DNA of 64,000 nt from Xanthocytophaga flava (GTDB lineage: Bacteria > Bacteroidota > Bacteroidia > Cytophagales > 172606-1), in the NCBI GenBank assembly GCA_030068525.1, contig JASJOS010000019.1, positions 124,001 through 188,000 on the forward strand, in the 5' to 3' direction. The notes beneath the pieces are model-generated. The model saw nothing but the letters and a program-made list of their open reading frames with translations. It did not search any database and was not told the DNA's origin. Shown piece by piece: positions 45,251 to 54,567 of this stretch. Every line of letters starts with the position of its first letter. The stretch's first letter is position 1. Both the position numbers and the translations under genes were made by a program.

Positions 45251-46630
45251 ATGAAATCTATCTTCATTTTCGTATTTGTACTTCTTACTACCTGTAGCTA
45301 TGCACAGACAGATAAGATCAAACGTATTGACTCACTGTTACAAGCTGCAAACCAACGCGGAATCTTTAATGGCAATGCACTAGTAGCTCAAAAAGGCAAG
45401 ATTATCTATCTGTCTTCGTTTGGTTACGCCGATGCGACAAAAAGCAAAATGCTTACCCCTACAATGCGTTTTGATATAGGTTCCATCTCGAAAGAGTTTA
45501 ATGGAGTAAGTATCATGATTTTAAAAGAAAGAGGAAAGCTGACGCTGGAGGACAAAGTATCAAAATATGTTACCTTTCTTCCATCTTGGGCTGATAAGAT
45601 TCAGATAAAACATTTGATTCAGTATACCAGTGGCTTACCTGCTTCCAATGCAAGTTCGGAAGAAGAGGTTCGCACCTTTCTGACTCAGCTACCTAAACTG
45701 GAATTTGAACCAGGCACTGCTTTTATTTATAGTTACCTCAATGTGTATTTGCAACGCTGGATCATTGAAAAAATATCCAGACTTAACTATACGGAATTTG
45801 TAAAGAAATATATTTTCAAACCCTGTAAAATGTCCCAAACAGTTATTGACGCCTATACTATCGATGTAACTACAGCACGTCCGTTTGATAACAATTTTGT
45901 AGAGCCTGCCAACTTTACTCAAAGCCTTACCGGATGGCTTAGATTACCCATAGAAGATCTTTACAGATGGACAACTTGTCTACATTCCTATCAACTCATT
46001 TCTGAAACTTCATTTAAGGAACTGGCAGAAAGTTTTGGAGATAATGAAACCAGCCTTGGAAGTACTGAATTTGAAAACCAACAACTTACCTGGCACCAGC
46101 ATCATGGCTCCAATTTTAACTATGAGGCTTTGATGTCCTGCAATGTGAAAGAGGACATCACCATTATTCTCATGACCAACAATCAGAACTTTAAAGTGTA
46201 TCCACTGAAAGATGCTATCCATGCCATTTTACATGACAAACCGTATTCTCTACCCAAAAAATCAGTATACCTGGACCTACGGGAAAAGGTTCTGAAAGAT
46301 TTTGAACAGGGGCTGGCTTTTTATCGTCATATTCGGGAAACACAACAAGACATCTATGACTTTTCATTTGAAATTGGCGATCTCATCAGCACGGGCAAAT
46401 ACCTGATGCGAAGACAAAAATTTGATGAAGCAATCCGTATTTTCCAATTAAGCCTGTTACTGAACGGCAAGTCTGAGGATACTTCCTATAACTATGAACT
46501 TACAGGTGAATGTTATATGCGAAAGGGACTCCCCCAAATGGCAATCCTTTTCTATACCAAAGCAGCTGAGACAAATCCTCAGAATAAAAATGCCCAGGGA
46601 ATGCGAGATAAACTGTTAAGTCAGTTGTAA
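45251..46630 (+). CDS. Beta-lactamase-fold serine hydrolase with C-terminal TPR
   Basis: A 459-residue exported protein: signal peptide (1-18, ending SYAQ), then a class C-like beta-lactamase/penicillin-binding fold. The nucleophile motif is S78-x-x-K81 (GSISKEFNG). The second motif, normally Y-x-N, is Y159-S-Y161 here, so the Asn is replaced by Tyr. HHG near residue 282 stands for the third (KTG/HxG) motif. Residues 380-459 form TPR-like helices. It may be an esterase or peptidase rather than a resistance enzyme. A terminator follows. Confidence 0.88.
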   Translation: MKSIFIFVFVLLTTCSYAQTDKIKRIDSLLQAANQRGIFNGNALVAQKGKIIYLSSFGYADATKSKMLTPTMRFDIGSISKEFNGVSIMILKERGKLTLEDKVSKYVTFLPSWADKIQIKHLIQYTSGLPASNASSEEEVRTFLTQLPKLEFEPGTAFIYSYLNVYLQRWIIEKISRLNYTEFVKKYIFKPCKMSQTVIDAYTIDVTTARPFDNNFVEPANFTQSLTGWLRLPIEDLYRWTTCLHSYQLISETSFKELAESFGDNETSLGSTEFENQQLTWHQHHGSNFNYEALMSCNVKEDITIILMTNNQNFKVYPLKDAIHAILHDKPYSLPKKSVYLDLREKVLKDFEQGLAFYRHIRETQQDIYDFSFEIGDLISTGKYLMRRQKFDEAIRIFQLSLLLNGKSEDTSYNYELTGECYMRKGLPQMAILFYTKAAETNPQNKNAQGMRDKLLSQL

Positions 46631-46658
46631 AACTTATCTTATATAGATCTCCACTACC

Positions 46659-46692
46659 AGCCTGATGTTCATACTTATAACATCGGGCTTTT
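46659..46692 (+). terminator. Intrinsic terminator of the serine hydrolase gene
   Basis: An 11-bp stem with one wobble (46659-46669 with 46679-46689) followed by TTT, 28 bp after the stop. It isolates the hydrolase gene from the B12 operon. Confidence 0.8.
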
Positions 46693-46723
46693 ATGTTTCT
46701 CTCCCAAATCCATAAAATTTTCT

Positions 46724-46731
46724 TAGCTTTG
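46724..46731 (+). promoter_or_regulatory. -7 promoter element of the btuFCD operon
   Basis: TAGCTTTG matches the Bacteroidota -7 consensus TAnnTTTG exactly and lies 18 bp before the first base of the riboswitch P1 stem. No clear TTTG is seen at -33. The transcript would begin just before the riboswitch. Confidence 0.7.
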
Positions 46732-46748
46732 CCATTCCTGGAGGTAGT

Positions 46749-46942
46749 AAGCGATACAACTCGTAGTGTTTACTTTAAAAGGGAATCCGGTGTAAATCCG
46801 GAACAGTCTCCGCTGCTGTAACCCCGTCCTATCCAAGACTGACAAGTTACTATTCCACTGTTCATTTTTTGTACTGAGCGGGAAGGAGTCAGATCTGGGG
46901 AAGTCAGAAGACCTGCCTGTTGGGGTTTCATACTTATCGCTT
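46749..46942 (+). promoter_or_regulatory. Cobalamin riboswitch (btuFCD)
   Basis: The P1 stem is a perfect 8-bp helix, AAGCGATA (46749-46756) with TATCGCTT (46935-46942). Between them lie the conserved AAAGGGAA box (46777-46784), CCGGTGTAAATCCGG, CGCTGCTGTAA, and the B12 box AGTCAGAAGACCTGCC (46902-46917). It senses adenosylcobalamin or another cobalamin and lowers expression when bound. The binding-protein ATG is 24 bp after P1, so control is probably by blocking translation initiation. Confidence 0.96.
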
Positions 46943-46965
46943 TCGGAAGAAAGGCGCATGTATTC

Positions 46966-48198
46966 ATGAAAACAAAAAAAAACCTAACCCGAAGCAGCCA
47001 CAAAAGGATTTTGCCGCTGTCTTCACTGGTTCGCTGTTCATCTTGGATAGTAGCTCTCTACTGTCTGACTGGAATACTGACCAGTTGCCGTTCCTCATCC
47101 CAATCGGATTCTGCAGAAGAAACCACTGCTATCCAGCAAAACTATTTCCCAGAGAAAGTACAGATTGAGTATGCCAAAGGATTTACCATCCAATACTTCA
47201 ATCATTATAAGATAGTGCATATCTTCAATCCTTTTGAAGCGAAAGGAGATACAGCACGTTACCTTTTACTACAACGTGGCACCCCACGTCCTGCAGGATA
47301 TGATCAATATCAGAAAATTGAGATACCTGTCCGTAGTCTGGTTGGCATGTCGTCTATGCACGTAGGTCTGGTCAGCTTTCTTGATGCGCAGAATACATTA
47401 GTCGGACTGGGCAATCTGAAATATGTTTCCTCCCCAGAAGTACTCAAACGAATTGCCAAAGGAGAAATCACAGAAGTTGGAAACGATCAAGCAATCAATG
47501 AAGAAAAGCTGATTGCGATGCATCCTGACCTGGTTATGACAGTAGGAAGCGCAACAGCCCGGATGGATCACTATAAAACCCTTACAGATGCAGGCCTTCC
47601 CGTGCTGATTAATTCTGAATGGGTAGAAACCACTCCACTAGCCCGTGCCGAATGGGTGAAGTTAATGGCAGCCTTACTCAACAAAGAAGCACTGGCAAAT
47701 GAAAAGTTTGTAAAAATTGCGCAAGAGTATAAACGATTGTCGGACCTAACCCGCAATGTGAAACATAAGCCAAGTATCATTACTGGTATGACATACAAGG
47801 ACACCTGGTTTCTTCCAGATGGAGATAGCTATATGGCTCACTTTTTTGAAGATGCGGGCACAGATTATCATTGGCGAAATGAGAAAACTACAGGTAGCCT
47901 GCCCCTTAGTTTTGAAGCTGTGTATCCAATAGCACTGGAAGCCGAATATTGGCTCAATGTAGGATTCATTGATACCAAACAGGATATTCTGGCCAAAGAC
48001 AAACGATATGGGGACTTTACCTCCTTCAAAACAGGTAAAGTATATAATTATAACAAACGGACCAATGAACAGGGAGCTAATGACTACTGGGAGTCTGGCG
48101 CGGTAAGTCCTCACCTGATACTGGCAGATATGATTAAGATACTTCATCCGGAATTACTGCCTGATCACGAACTGGTGTATTACAAACAGGTACAATGA
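46966..48198 (+). CDS. btuF: Vitamin B12 ABC transporter substrate-binding lipoprotein (BtuF-like)
   Basis: A 410-residue periplasmic binding protein of the FecB/BtuF class. The signal peptide ends in the lipobox ILTSC near residue 41 and the mature part has two lobes; VGLGNLKYVSS, EKLIAMHPDLVMTVG and KTGKVYNYNKRT are typical binding-protein segments. It is considerably longer than E. coli BtuF (266 residues). The cobalamin riboswitch directly upstream fixes the substrate class. It overlaps btuC by 4 bp. Confidence 0.92.
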   Translation: MKTKKNLTRSSHKRILPLSSLVRCSSWIVALYCLTGILTSCRSSSQSDSAEETTAIQQNYFPEKVQIEYAKGFTIQYFNHYKIVHIFNPFEAKGDTARYLLLQRGTPRPAGYDQYQKIEIPVRSLVGMSSMHVGLVSFLDAQNTLVGLGNLKYVSSPEVLKRIAKGEITEVGNDQAINEEKLIAMHPDLVMTVGSATARMDHYKTLTDAGLPVLINSEWVETTPLARAEWVKLMAALLNKEALANEKFVKIAQEYKRLSDLTRNVKHKPSIITGMTYKDTWFLPDGDSYMAHFFEDAGTDYHWRNEKTTGSLPLSFEAVYPIALEAEYWLNVGFIDTKQDILAKDKRYGDFTSFKTGKVYNYNKRTNEQGANDYWESGAVSPHLILADMIKILHPELLPDHELVYYKQVQ

Positions 48199-49283
48199 TT
48201 CACCAAAATACTGAGGCTGGCCGTACTATTTCCAAATCCCATTCCTCCTTCCGAAAGATCGTGGTGAGTTCATTAATTTTTCTCATCATTGCAGGCTTTC
48301 TGCTGGATATTATGCTGGGTTCTGTATCTATTCCTTTTCGGGAGGTAGTACGTATTCTATTTGAGCAGACATCCGAACAAACAGCCTGGCTTTATATTGT
48401 TCAGAAAATCCGTATTCCTAAAGCGATTACAGCTGTACTGGTTGGATGTGGCCTCTCTGTAAGTGGCCTGCAGATGCAGACATTGTTTCGCAATCCACTG
48501 GCAGGGCCTTCAGAACTGGGGATCACGGCAGGTGCAGCTCTGGGAGTAGCTGTTGTCATGCTTTCCAATGGACATATTACCAGTATGCCTGCCATCCGAC
48601 AACTGGGCATTTCTGGTAGCTGGCTGATTGTAGTAGCAGCTTCAATGGGTTCGGCCTTGGTTTTATTTCTGGTAGTACTGATTGCAGGACGTATACGAGA
48701 CAATGTAGTACTGTTGATCGTTGGTGTTATGATTGGAACTATAACCTTATCTGTTATCAGTATATGGCAGTATTTTAGTCAGCCAGAACAGTTACAGGAA
48801 TATATACTATGGACATTCGGCTCACTGGGAGGGGTAACAGACTATCATCTATATGTATTGGCAGGTACAGTAATAATGGGACTAGTATTAGCATTTGCCT
48901 CATCCAAAGCATTGAATGTTTTGTTATTAGGTGAAAATTATGCCCGAAGTATGGGCCTGACAGTGGGATGGGCACGAGCCATTATTCTGGCAAGCACCAG
49001 TCTGCTTACTGGTAGTATTACAGCCTTCTGTGGACCCATTGGCTTTATTGGTATCGCAGTACCACAGCTAACACGTTCGTTATTTAATACCTCAAATCAT
49101 CGGGTATTGATTCCCTGCACTTGTCTCATTGGTACATTATTAATGCTGGCCTGTGATATTATTGCACATATGCCAGGCAGCCAGACAGTACTACCTATCA
49201 ATATAGTGACATCACTGTTGGGTGCTCCTGTTGTGATATGGATTATTGTGACCCGAAGTAATCTAAGAGCATCCTTTGTATGA
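48195..49283 (+). CDS. btuC: Vitamin B12 ABC transporter permease (BtuC/FecCD)
   Basis: A 362-residue inner-membrane permease with about ten helices of the FecCD family. LRNPLAGPSELGITAGAALGV is represented by FRNPLAGPSELGITAGAA near residue 98; GPIGFIGIAVPQLTRSL near 285 is the conserved cytoplasmic coupling segment. It overlaps btuF by 4 bp and btuD by 4 bp (ATGA), which indicates translational coupling of the whole importer. Confidence 0.95.
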   Translation: MIHQNTEAGRTISKSHSSFRKIVVSSLIFLIIAGFLLDIMLGSVSIPFREVVRILFEQTSEQTAWLYIVQKIRIPKAITAVLVGCGLSVSGLQMQTLFRNPLAGPSELGITAGAALGVAVVMLSNGHITSMPAIRQLGISGSWLIVVAASMGSALVLFLVVLIAGRIRDNVVLLIVGVMIGTITLSVISIWQYFSQPEQLQEYILWTFGSLGGVTDYHLYVLAGTVIMGLVLAFASSKALNVLLLGENYARSMGLTVGWARAIILASTSLLTGSITAFCGPIGFIGIAVPQLTRSLFNTSNHRVLIPCTCLIGTLLMLACDIIAHMPGSQTVLPINIVTSLLGAPVVIWIIVTRSNLRASFV

Positions 49284-50308
49284 CAGCAAGAAAATCTATA
49301 CTCACTGCTGTTGATTTGTCAATTGGCTATCGTCTATCTAAAGGGCAAACATATAAAATAGCGGGTCATTTACAGCTAAACTTATGGCAGGGAGAGCTGG
49401 TATGCCTGCTAGGCCCAAATGGGGCAGGTAAGTCTACTCTGATGCGTACACTTGCAGGTTTACATCCTGCGCTGGAAGGCTATATTAGTATTACCAATTT
49501 ACCCTTGTCTGATTTAAAACCCCAGGATTTAGCTCGAAAACTAAGTATGGTACTTACAGAACGGGTAGAAGCAGGAAATCTGACAGTCTATGAACTAGTA
49601 GCATTGGGACGTTACCCCTATACAAGCTGGCTGGGTACTCTTACAGCTAAGGATGTGACCAAAGTATATGAAGCAATGGATGTGATAGGTATAACAGCCT
49701 ACCAGCATCGTTCTATCCAGTACCTGAGCGATGGGGAACGCCAAAAAGTGATGCTGGCCCGTGCCTTGGCACAGGATACAGACATGATTATGTTGGATGA
49801 GCCAACAGCCCATCTGGATCTACCCAGTCGTGTGGAAATGATGCAATTGCTGCATCAACTGGCAAAGAAAACCCAGAAAGCTATTCTGCTCTCCACTCAT
49901 GAGCTGGACTTAGCCTTACAAGCAGCAGACAAAGTATGGCTCTTACTCCCTGATGGCAACCTACAGGTAGGTACACCCGAAGATCTTGTACTCAAAGGAG
50001 CCTTTGAATCGGCCTTTGCCCGCAATGGACTTCACTTTGATCAGGCAACAGGAGGTTTTGTTTTACATAGAGATAATCAGGGTCCTGTCATTGGACTTAG
50101 TGGTCATAAAGATTTGGTGTTTTGGACACGCCGTGCACTACAACGGGAAGGTTTCCGTATCGAAACAGACCAGACAAATGCATACAGAATAGAGGCTTTG
50201 TTTACGAACAATCAACCTGACTGGACTCTTTATCAGAACGGAATTTCTGTACAATACAACTCTATGGCTGAACTACTAGCTGCACTTCAACTATGGAAAA
50301 ACAACTAA
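49280..50308 (+). CDS. btuD: Vitamin B12 ABC transporter ATPase (BtuD) with C-terminal extension
   Basis: A 342-residue ATPase. Walker A is GPNGAGKST at 45-53, the signature LSDGE at 149-153, Walker B MLDEP at 171-175 and the switch His at 207. The core is like FecE/BtuD (about 250 residues), but 80-90 extra residues follow (from about 255, FDQATGGFVLHRDNQGPVIG to the end) with a beta-alpha pattern of unknown role. It is the last gene of the btuFCD operon. Confidence 0.94.
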   Translation: MTARKSILTAVDLSIGYRLSKGQTYKIAGHLQLNLWQGELVCLLGPNGAGKSTLMRTLAGLHPALEGYISITNLPLSDLKPQDLARKLSMVLTERVEAGNLTVYELVALGRYPYTSWLGTLTAKDVTKVYEAMDVIGITAYQHRSIQYLSDGERQKVMLARALAQDTDMIMLDEPTAHLDLPSRVEMMQLLHQLAKKTQKAILLSTHELDLALQAADKVWLLLPDGNLQVGTPEDLVLKGAFESAFARNGLHFDQATGGFVLHRDNQGPVIGLSGHKDLVFWTRRALQREGFRIETDQTNAYRIEALFTNNQPDWTLYQNGISVQYNSMAELLAALQLWKNN

Positions 50309-50369
50309 TTACAATTACCTGATACTAATTCAAATCAAAAAATACCAGTACAAGCTAGTTTAGCTTTCA

Positions 50370-50565
50370 CATACAGGTGTTTACCTCTTCGATCTGATCA
50401 GGTAGACTTAAAAGGGAATCCGGTATAAATCCGGAGCAGTCCCCGCTGCTGTAATCCTGTTTACAAAGCTTTTGATATATCATGTCACTGTCTGTTATCA
50501 GATGGGAAGACAATCAAAAGTCAGGAGAGCCAGAAGACCTGCCTGGATGATTTATACCCGCTGAG
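50370..50565 (+). promoter_or_regulatory. Cobalamin riboswitch (btuB)
   Basis: A second cobalamin riboswitch: AAAGGGAA (50411-50418), CCGGTATAAATCCGG, CCGCTGCTGTAAT and the B12 box AGCCAGAAGACCTGCC (50528-50543). Outer boundaries are approximate because I could not find a clear P1 stem. A possible -7 element TAGCTTTC is at 50361-50368. It precedes btuB by about 110 bp. Confidence 0.94.
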
Positions 50566-50682
50566 CTTTCGGGAGAAAAGTACAGTGCATAGTACTCATC
50601 ATCAATCTATTATTAAGATTGAAGTGATATGCCTGTCCTTGCGTTCAGCTCATTGTTTTTATTCATTTAATTAAATTACACT

Positions 50683-52875
50683 GTGAACTCAAGGCTATCT
50701 TTTATTTTATTCATATTCCCTGTTATTCTGTTTCTTGTCACTGTTCAATCAGGTATTGCTCAACAACAGGCAGCTGATTCTATACGGTCTTATCAATTAA
50801 AAGAAACAGTAGTTACGGCAACTCGTTCTTCTATAGAAAAAGAACGGATCCCTCAGCAAATCGATATTATCTCCCAAAAGGATATTAAACAAACATCCTT
50901 TATAGACGCTATAGATCTGGTAAAGAAGAACTCTTCAGTCAGTGTATTACAGTATCCTGGTTTGCTGGGAGGTGTAAGTATACGGGGATTTCGGCCTCAG
51001 TTTAGTGGCATCAATCAACGTACACTTTTGCTGGTAGATGGTCGCCCTGCAGGTACCGTAAACCTGGCAACTATTGATCCGGGTAGTATTGAACGTATTG
51101 AAGTACTTAAAGGACCAGCCTCTGCACTCTATGGAGCTCAGGCAATGGGTGGTGTGGTGAATGTCATTACCCGAAAATCAACAGATAAAATTCACTCTTC
51201 TCTTTTGGCAGAATATGGTTCCTATAGTTCCTTACGTATTGGTGGTCAAACGGGAGGCAATCTGACAGAGAAGCTGGACTTTGATTTGTCTTTTCAATCC
51301 TTTAGTCGCAATGATGACTATAAAACCGGAAAAGACAACTGGTTGCGCAATGCACTTCGTGGAGGTACGGCCATCAAATATTATATAAAACAACCTGCTA
51401 CTGAAATCAATGACAGCCGTGGCGATGGAATCCGCAGAGATTATACACAACTGAGTTATTATTCGGGTTCGCTACGGGCAGGTTATCAGCTTACCTCCAG
51501 CTGGCGTCTGGATGTTCGGGGAGAACGTTTTCTGGCACGTGGTATAGAATCCCCCAGTGACATTGAATATGGAAATACCCAGCCTAGTACCAAAGACATT
51601 GGTCGGGCAAATGGCGAAGTAAGTCTGGCTGGCACAATGGGCATTCACCAGCTTAGCCTAAAGGGATATACTGCTCAGGAAACATCTGATAATTATACAC
51701 TCGAAAATAATGGTGTAAAAATACCACCTTATCGTTCTTACCAAAGTCAATCTTCCTGGAAGGGAATACAGGTAAAAGATGTACTGAAAATAGGTATTCA
51801 TCAACTTACTCTGGGTATAGACTATACCAGTGTATCTATTCAAACACATTCCTATTCCAATGATACGACAGAAACAAGACCTTATAGTCCTAACTATGCA
51901 TTACGTTCCACAGCCATTTATGCACAGGGTCAGTTTTTCTTCCTGAATAACCGCCTGACAGTAACACCAGGCCTTCGGTTTGACAGAATTACATTTGATG
52001 TAAAAGCAACTCCACTTCTTACTACTTATACGCCAGGCAAAGAAACCAATCCTTTTCTCAGTCCAAGTTTGGGTGCACAATACCAGATTATCGAACCGTT
52101 GAAAGTACATGCCACTATTGGTCGTGCGTTTGTAACTCCAGACGCCTATCAGGTAGCTGGATTTTCTCAATTGGGCAGCAACAAATCTATTGCCATTACT
52201 GAAGGCAACACAGATCTGACTAATGAAAACAGCATTACCTGGGATGCAGGAATCCGGTTCATCAAACCTGCTATTGGATTTACGGCAGATATCACCTATT
52301 TCTCTACAGTAGTGCAAGATCGTATTACAAGTCGTACTATCCGTTATACAACCCCTGAATTTACTGCCAATGGAGATACAGTCAAATCCCGAACAACCTA
52401 TGTAAACGCGAATAAAGGTGAAATACGTGGTCTGGAAGCAGAAGTAGCGTATGACTTTGGGGCATTGAAAGAATATGCCTACTCATTACGTGTATTTGCA
52501 AATACTACTTCTATCTCCTATGCAAAAGAAATCACCATAGCCACAGATGGTACTACAACTCGCAAAGACATTTACAATGTGGCATCGCTTACTATGAATT
52601 ATGGTATTGAATACAATAACTTGAAAGGTGCTTCCTTACGGATCAACGGACGGTATGTCGGTCATCGAAAGGATACAGACTATAATGATTTATTATATCC
52701 GGAAATTCAGTATCCGGTCTTTATGGTGATTGATATGGCAGCCTCTTATACCTATGCCCATCAGCACACAGTAAGTCTGCTGGTAAATAATCTCACAGAC
52801 GAAAACTATTATGAAAAACGAGGCTACAATATGCCAGGCAGAAATTTCACATTGCGTTACAGTTTTACCTTCTAA
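50683..52875 (+). CDS. btuB: TonB-dependent cobalamin receptor (BtuB-like)
   Basis: A 730-residue outer-membrane beta-barrel. It has a signal peptide (1-26, ending GIAQQ), a TonB-box-like start (ETVVTATRSS near 43), a plug domain with IRGFRPQFSGINQRTLLLVDG near 103 and LKGPASALYGAQAMGGVVNV near 146, and a C-terminal aromatic beta-strand ending RYSFTF. The start is GTG at 50683; the short frame upstream (ATG 50629) stops after 13 codons. Its riboswitch shows it imports cobalamins; it sits with the ABC importer genes. Confidence 0.93.
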   Translation: MNSRLSFILFIFPVILFLVTVQSGIAQQQAADSIRSYQLKETVVTATRSSIEKERIPQQIDIISQKDIKQTSFIDAIDLVKKNSSVSVLQYPGLLGGVSIRGFRPQFSGINQRTLLLVDGRPAGTVNLATIDPGSIERIEVLKGPASALYGAQAMGGVVNVITRKSTDKIHSSLLAEYGSYSSLRIGGQTGGNLTEKLDFDLSFQSFSRNDDYKTGKDNWLRNALRGGTAIKYYIKQPATEINDSRGDGIRRDYTQLSYYSGSLRAGYQLTSSWRLDVRGERFLARGIESPSDIEYGNTQPSTKDIGRANGEVSLAGTMGIHQLSLKGYTAQETSDNYTLENNGVKIPPYRSYQSQSSWKGIQVKDVLKIGIHQLTLGIDYTSVSIQTHSYSNDTTETRPYSPNYALRSTAIYAQGQFFFLNNRLTVTPGLRFDRITFDVKATPLLTTYTPGKETNPFLSPSLGAQYQIIEPLKVHATIGRAFVTPDAYQVAGFSQLGSNKSIAITEGNTDLTNENSITWDAGIRFIKPAIGFTADITYFSTVVQDRITSRTIRYTTPEFTANGDTVKSRTTYVNANKGEIRGLEAEVAYDFGALKEYAYSLRVFANTTSISYAKEITIATDGTTTRKDIYNVASLTMNYGIEYNNLKGASLRINGRYVGHRKDTDYNDLLYPEIQYPVFMVIDMAASYTYAHQHTVSLLVNNLTDENYYEKRGYNMPGRNFTLRYSFTF

Positions 52876-52883
52876 TATAGAAT

Positions 52884-52926
52884 GTAAAGTTATAAGAGAA
52901 TGGTAACCATTCCCTTATAACTTTAC
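52884..52926. terminator. Long intercistronic hairpin after btuB
   Basis: A 21-bp stem with one G-T wobble (52884-52904 with 52906-52926) lies in the 70-bp gap between btuB and the adenosyltransferase gene. No T-run follows, so it may act as a partial terminator or RNA stabiliser instead of a full stop, allowing some read-through. Confidence 0.7.
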
Positions 52927-52945
52927 TATTAAATTTCACAAAACC

Positions 52946-53524
52946 ATGAAAATATATACCCGTAAAGGAGACAAAGGTACTACAGGACTTTTCGGAGGCA
53001 AACGTGTTGACAAAGACGATGTCCGAGTTGAATGTATCGGTACACTGGATGAAGTTAATTCAACCATTGGCTTACTACGTGTCAAACTAGGTACTGAACA
53101 TGAATGGCAGGCTAATTTACACAAAATTCAGAAAGATATGATGGATATGATGTCACATCTGGCCCGACCTTCGGATACCAAAAAAGTAAACACGAATCCT
53201 ATGCCTGAAGATGGCGCGGAGTTTTGTGAGAACTGGATTGATGAATTAGAATCAAAGATGACCTCTCCGTCGGACTATTTTTTACTACCAGGTGGTAATG
53301 AGATCTCCGCTTTGTGTCATATGGTTCGTACTCAGATGCGTCGTGGAGAACGTAGCCTCACATCATTAATTAAAACAGATGAGGTACATGAGGCAATACC
53401 TGCCTATATCAATCGACTATCTGACTTGTTTTTTACATTAGCCAGAGCAGAAATGGACAAAGCAGGAGTAGCAGAAGAAAAATGGCAATTATTCCTATAC
53501 AAACGATTTAAAGATAAAGCCTAA
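52946..53524 (+). CDS. Cob(I)alamin adenosyltransferase, PduO type
   Basis: Transfers the adenosyl group of ATP to cob(I)alamin to make coenzyme B12. The 192-residue protein has the PduO/MMAB signature: YTRKGDKGTTGLFGGKRV at the N-terminus, ECIGTLDEVNSTIGLLR near residue 29 and the Arg-rich RTQMRRGERSL near 132. It follows btuB and links B12 import to coenzyme formation. It is probably cotranscribed to some degree with btuB. Confidence 0.95.
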   Translation: MKIYTRKGDKGTTGLFGGKRVDKDDVRVECIGTLDEVNSTIGLLRVKLGTEHEWQANLHKIQKDMMDMMSHLARPSDTKKVNTNPMPEDGAEFCENWIDELESKMTSPSDYFLLPGGNEISALCHMVRTQMRRGERSLTSLIKTDEVHEAIPAYINRLSDLFFTLARAEMDKAGVAEEKWQLFLYKRFKDKA

Positions 53525-54041
53525 TGATCAGGAAATATCCAACAAGAATATATTTCTGTAAGACACCTTTTATTCGGAACAATTCTCCAAATTGGACAGA
53601 CCTCAGTATATCTTTTGGAATTTCTTTCTTTTTATTGTTTTTTTCTCTTTTTGAAAAGAGAAAAAAACAATACTTTTGTACCCATCTTTGTATCCAATAA
53701 ACTCTCGTATCAGGTAACATATTAAGCAGTTATACACTTCTAATCCTTCTTCGATATACTTATATCAAATAAGCGTAAACATACTTGCATTATCAGGAGA
53801 ATCCAATTCTCTGAATCTATCTGACATTTTCACTAAACTGTTGCATTTTTATGCAGTGGATATTCCTGTATAGTATGTATGAATTCACTTCATTTATATA
53901 AGATAATGCGCACTTTACTAGTAAGTTATAGTGAAAAAATATAGTTGAATCCGAACTTTATTTCGGATAAATTTAAGACCCCGTTATTTAGTAAATCTAA
54001 TCATACTCAACATCACACAAACAAAACAATGGTTTAATCCT
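53525..54041. other. 517-bp gene-free region with a hairpin and an orphan promoter-like site
   Basis: An AT-rich hairpin (53635-53651 with 53654-53670, a stem of about 16 bp) sits 110 bp after the adenosyltransferase gene and could terminate it. Directly after it, TTG (53651-53653), a 17-bp spacer and TACTTTTG (53671-53678) form a close match to the Bacteroidota promoter, with TGTACCC after it. No gene starts until 54042, so it would give a leader of more than 350 bases or an unrecognised small RNA. Nothing else is recognisable. Confidence 0.5.
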
Positions 54042-54449
54042 ATGACTAAGCAACTGAGTAGACAGTTAATTACATTGGAGCAGTGGCAGGATATTTTTCC
54101 TACACAATGGCGCAGAATCCAACATCGTAAATTGGATCATATGTGTCAAACGGTTGAAAATTTCTACAAGCAGACTCTCGATATAAGACTGCTGTTTGAT
54201 AAAGATGGTCAATCCACCTTTTTCCGAAACGTATACTATCAGGACGCATCTATAAAGGTAGGAGATATTACTCTACGTTTGGAAGCAAGATCAGGCGGCT
54301 ATCAATTAGGAAAAGATCCTGTTAGAAAGCTATCTGATTTTATTCAGGCTCTTACTGCTCAAACTGGAAATACACTTCAGTGGCAGGATGAAGTATGGGA
54401 TGTGCTGGAAAAACGTAAAAGTCGTATTGAACAGGCATCATCCAAATAA
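54042..54449 (+). CDS. Hypothetical protein, 135 aa
   Basis: A soluble, basic-acidic protein, beginning MTKQLSRQLITLEQWQDIFP, with a central VGDITLRLEARSGGYQLG segment and helical ends. No signal peptide, no recognised domain. A strong terminator (54568-54630) follows. It may be the product of the orphan promoter at 53651-53678, which is 360 bp upstream. Confidence 0.65.
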   Translation: MTKQLSRQLITLEQWQDIFPTQWRRIQHRKLDHMCQTVENFYKQTLDIRLLFDKDGQSTFFRNVYYQDASIKVGDITLRLEARSGGYQLGKDPVRKLSDFIQALTAQTGNTLQWQDEVWDVLEKRKSRIEQASSK

Positions 54450-54567
54450 AATTATTCTCTATCAAAAATCGGATCAAGGTTGCTTATACAATCTGTTGTT
54501 TGACATTTTAATTTGTAAATGATTCATTATACAATAACAATGTAAAGGATCTGCTTTAAAAAGGATT

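Noticed and set aside
53524-53700. 58-codon frame starting inside the stop of the adenosyltransferase gene (ATG at 53524)
   Set aside because: Its hydrophobic part is produced by the T-rich arm of the AT-rich hairpin at 53635-53670, and codon use is poor; not enough to call a gene.
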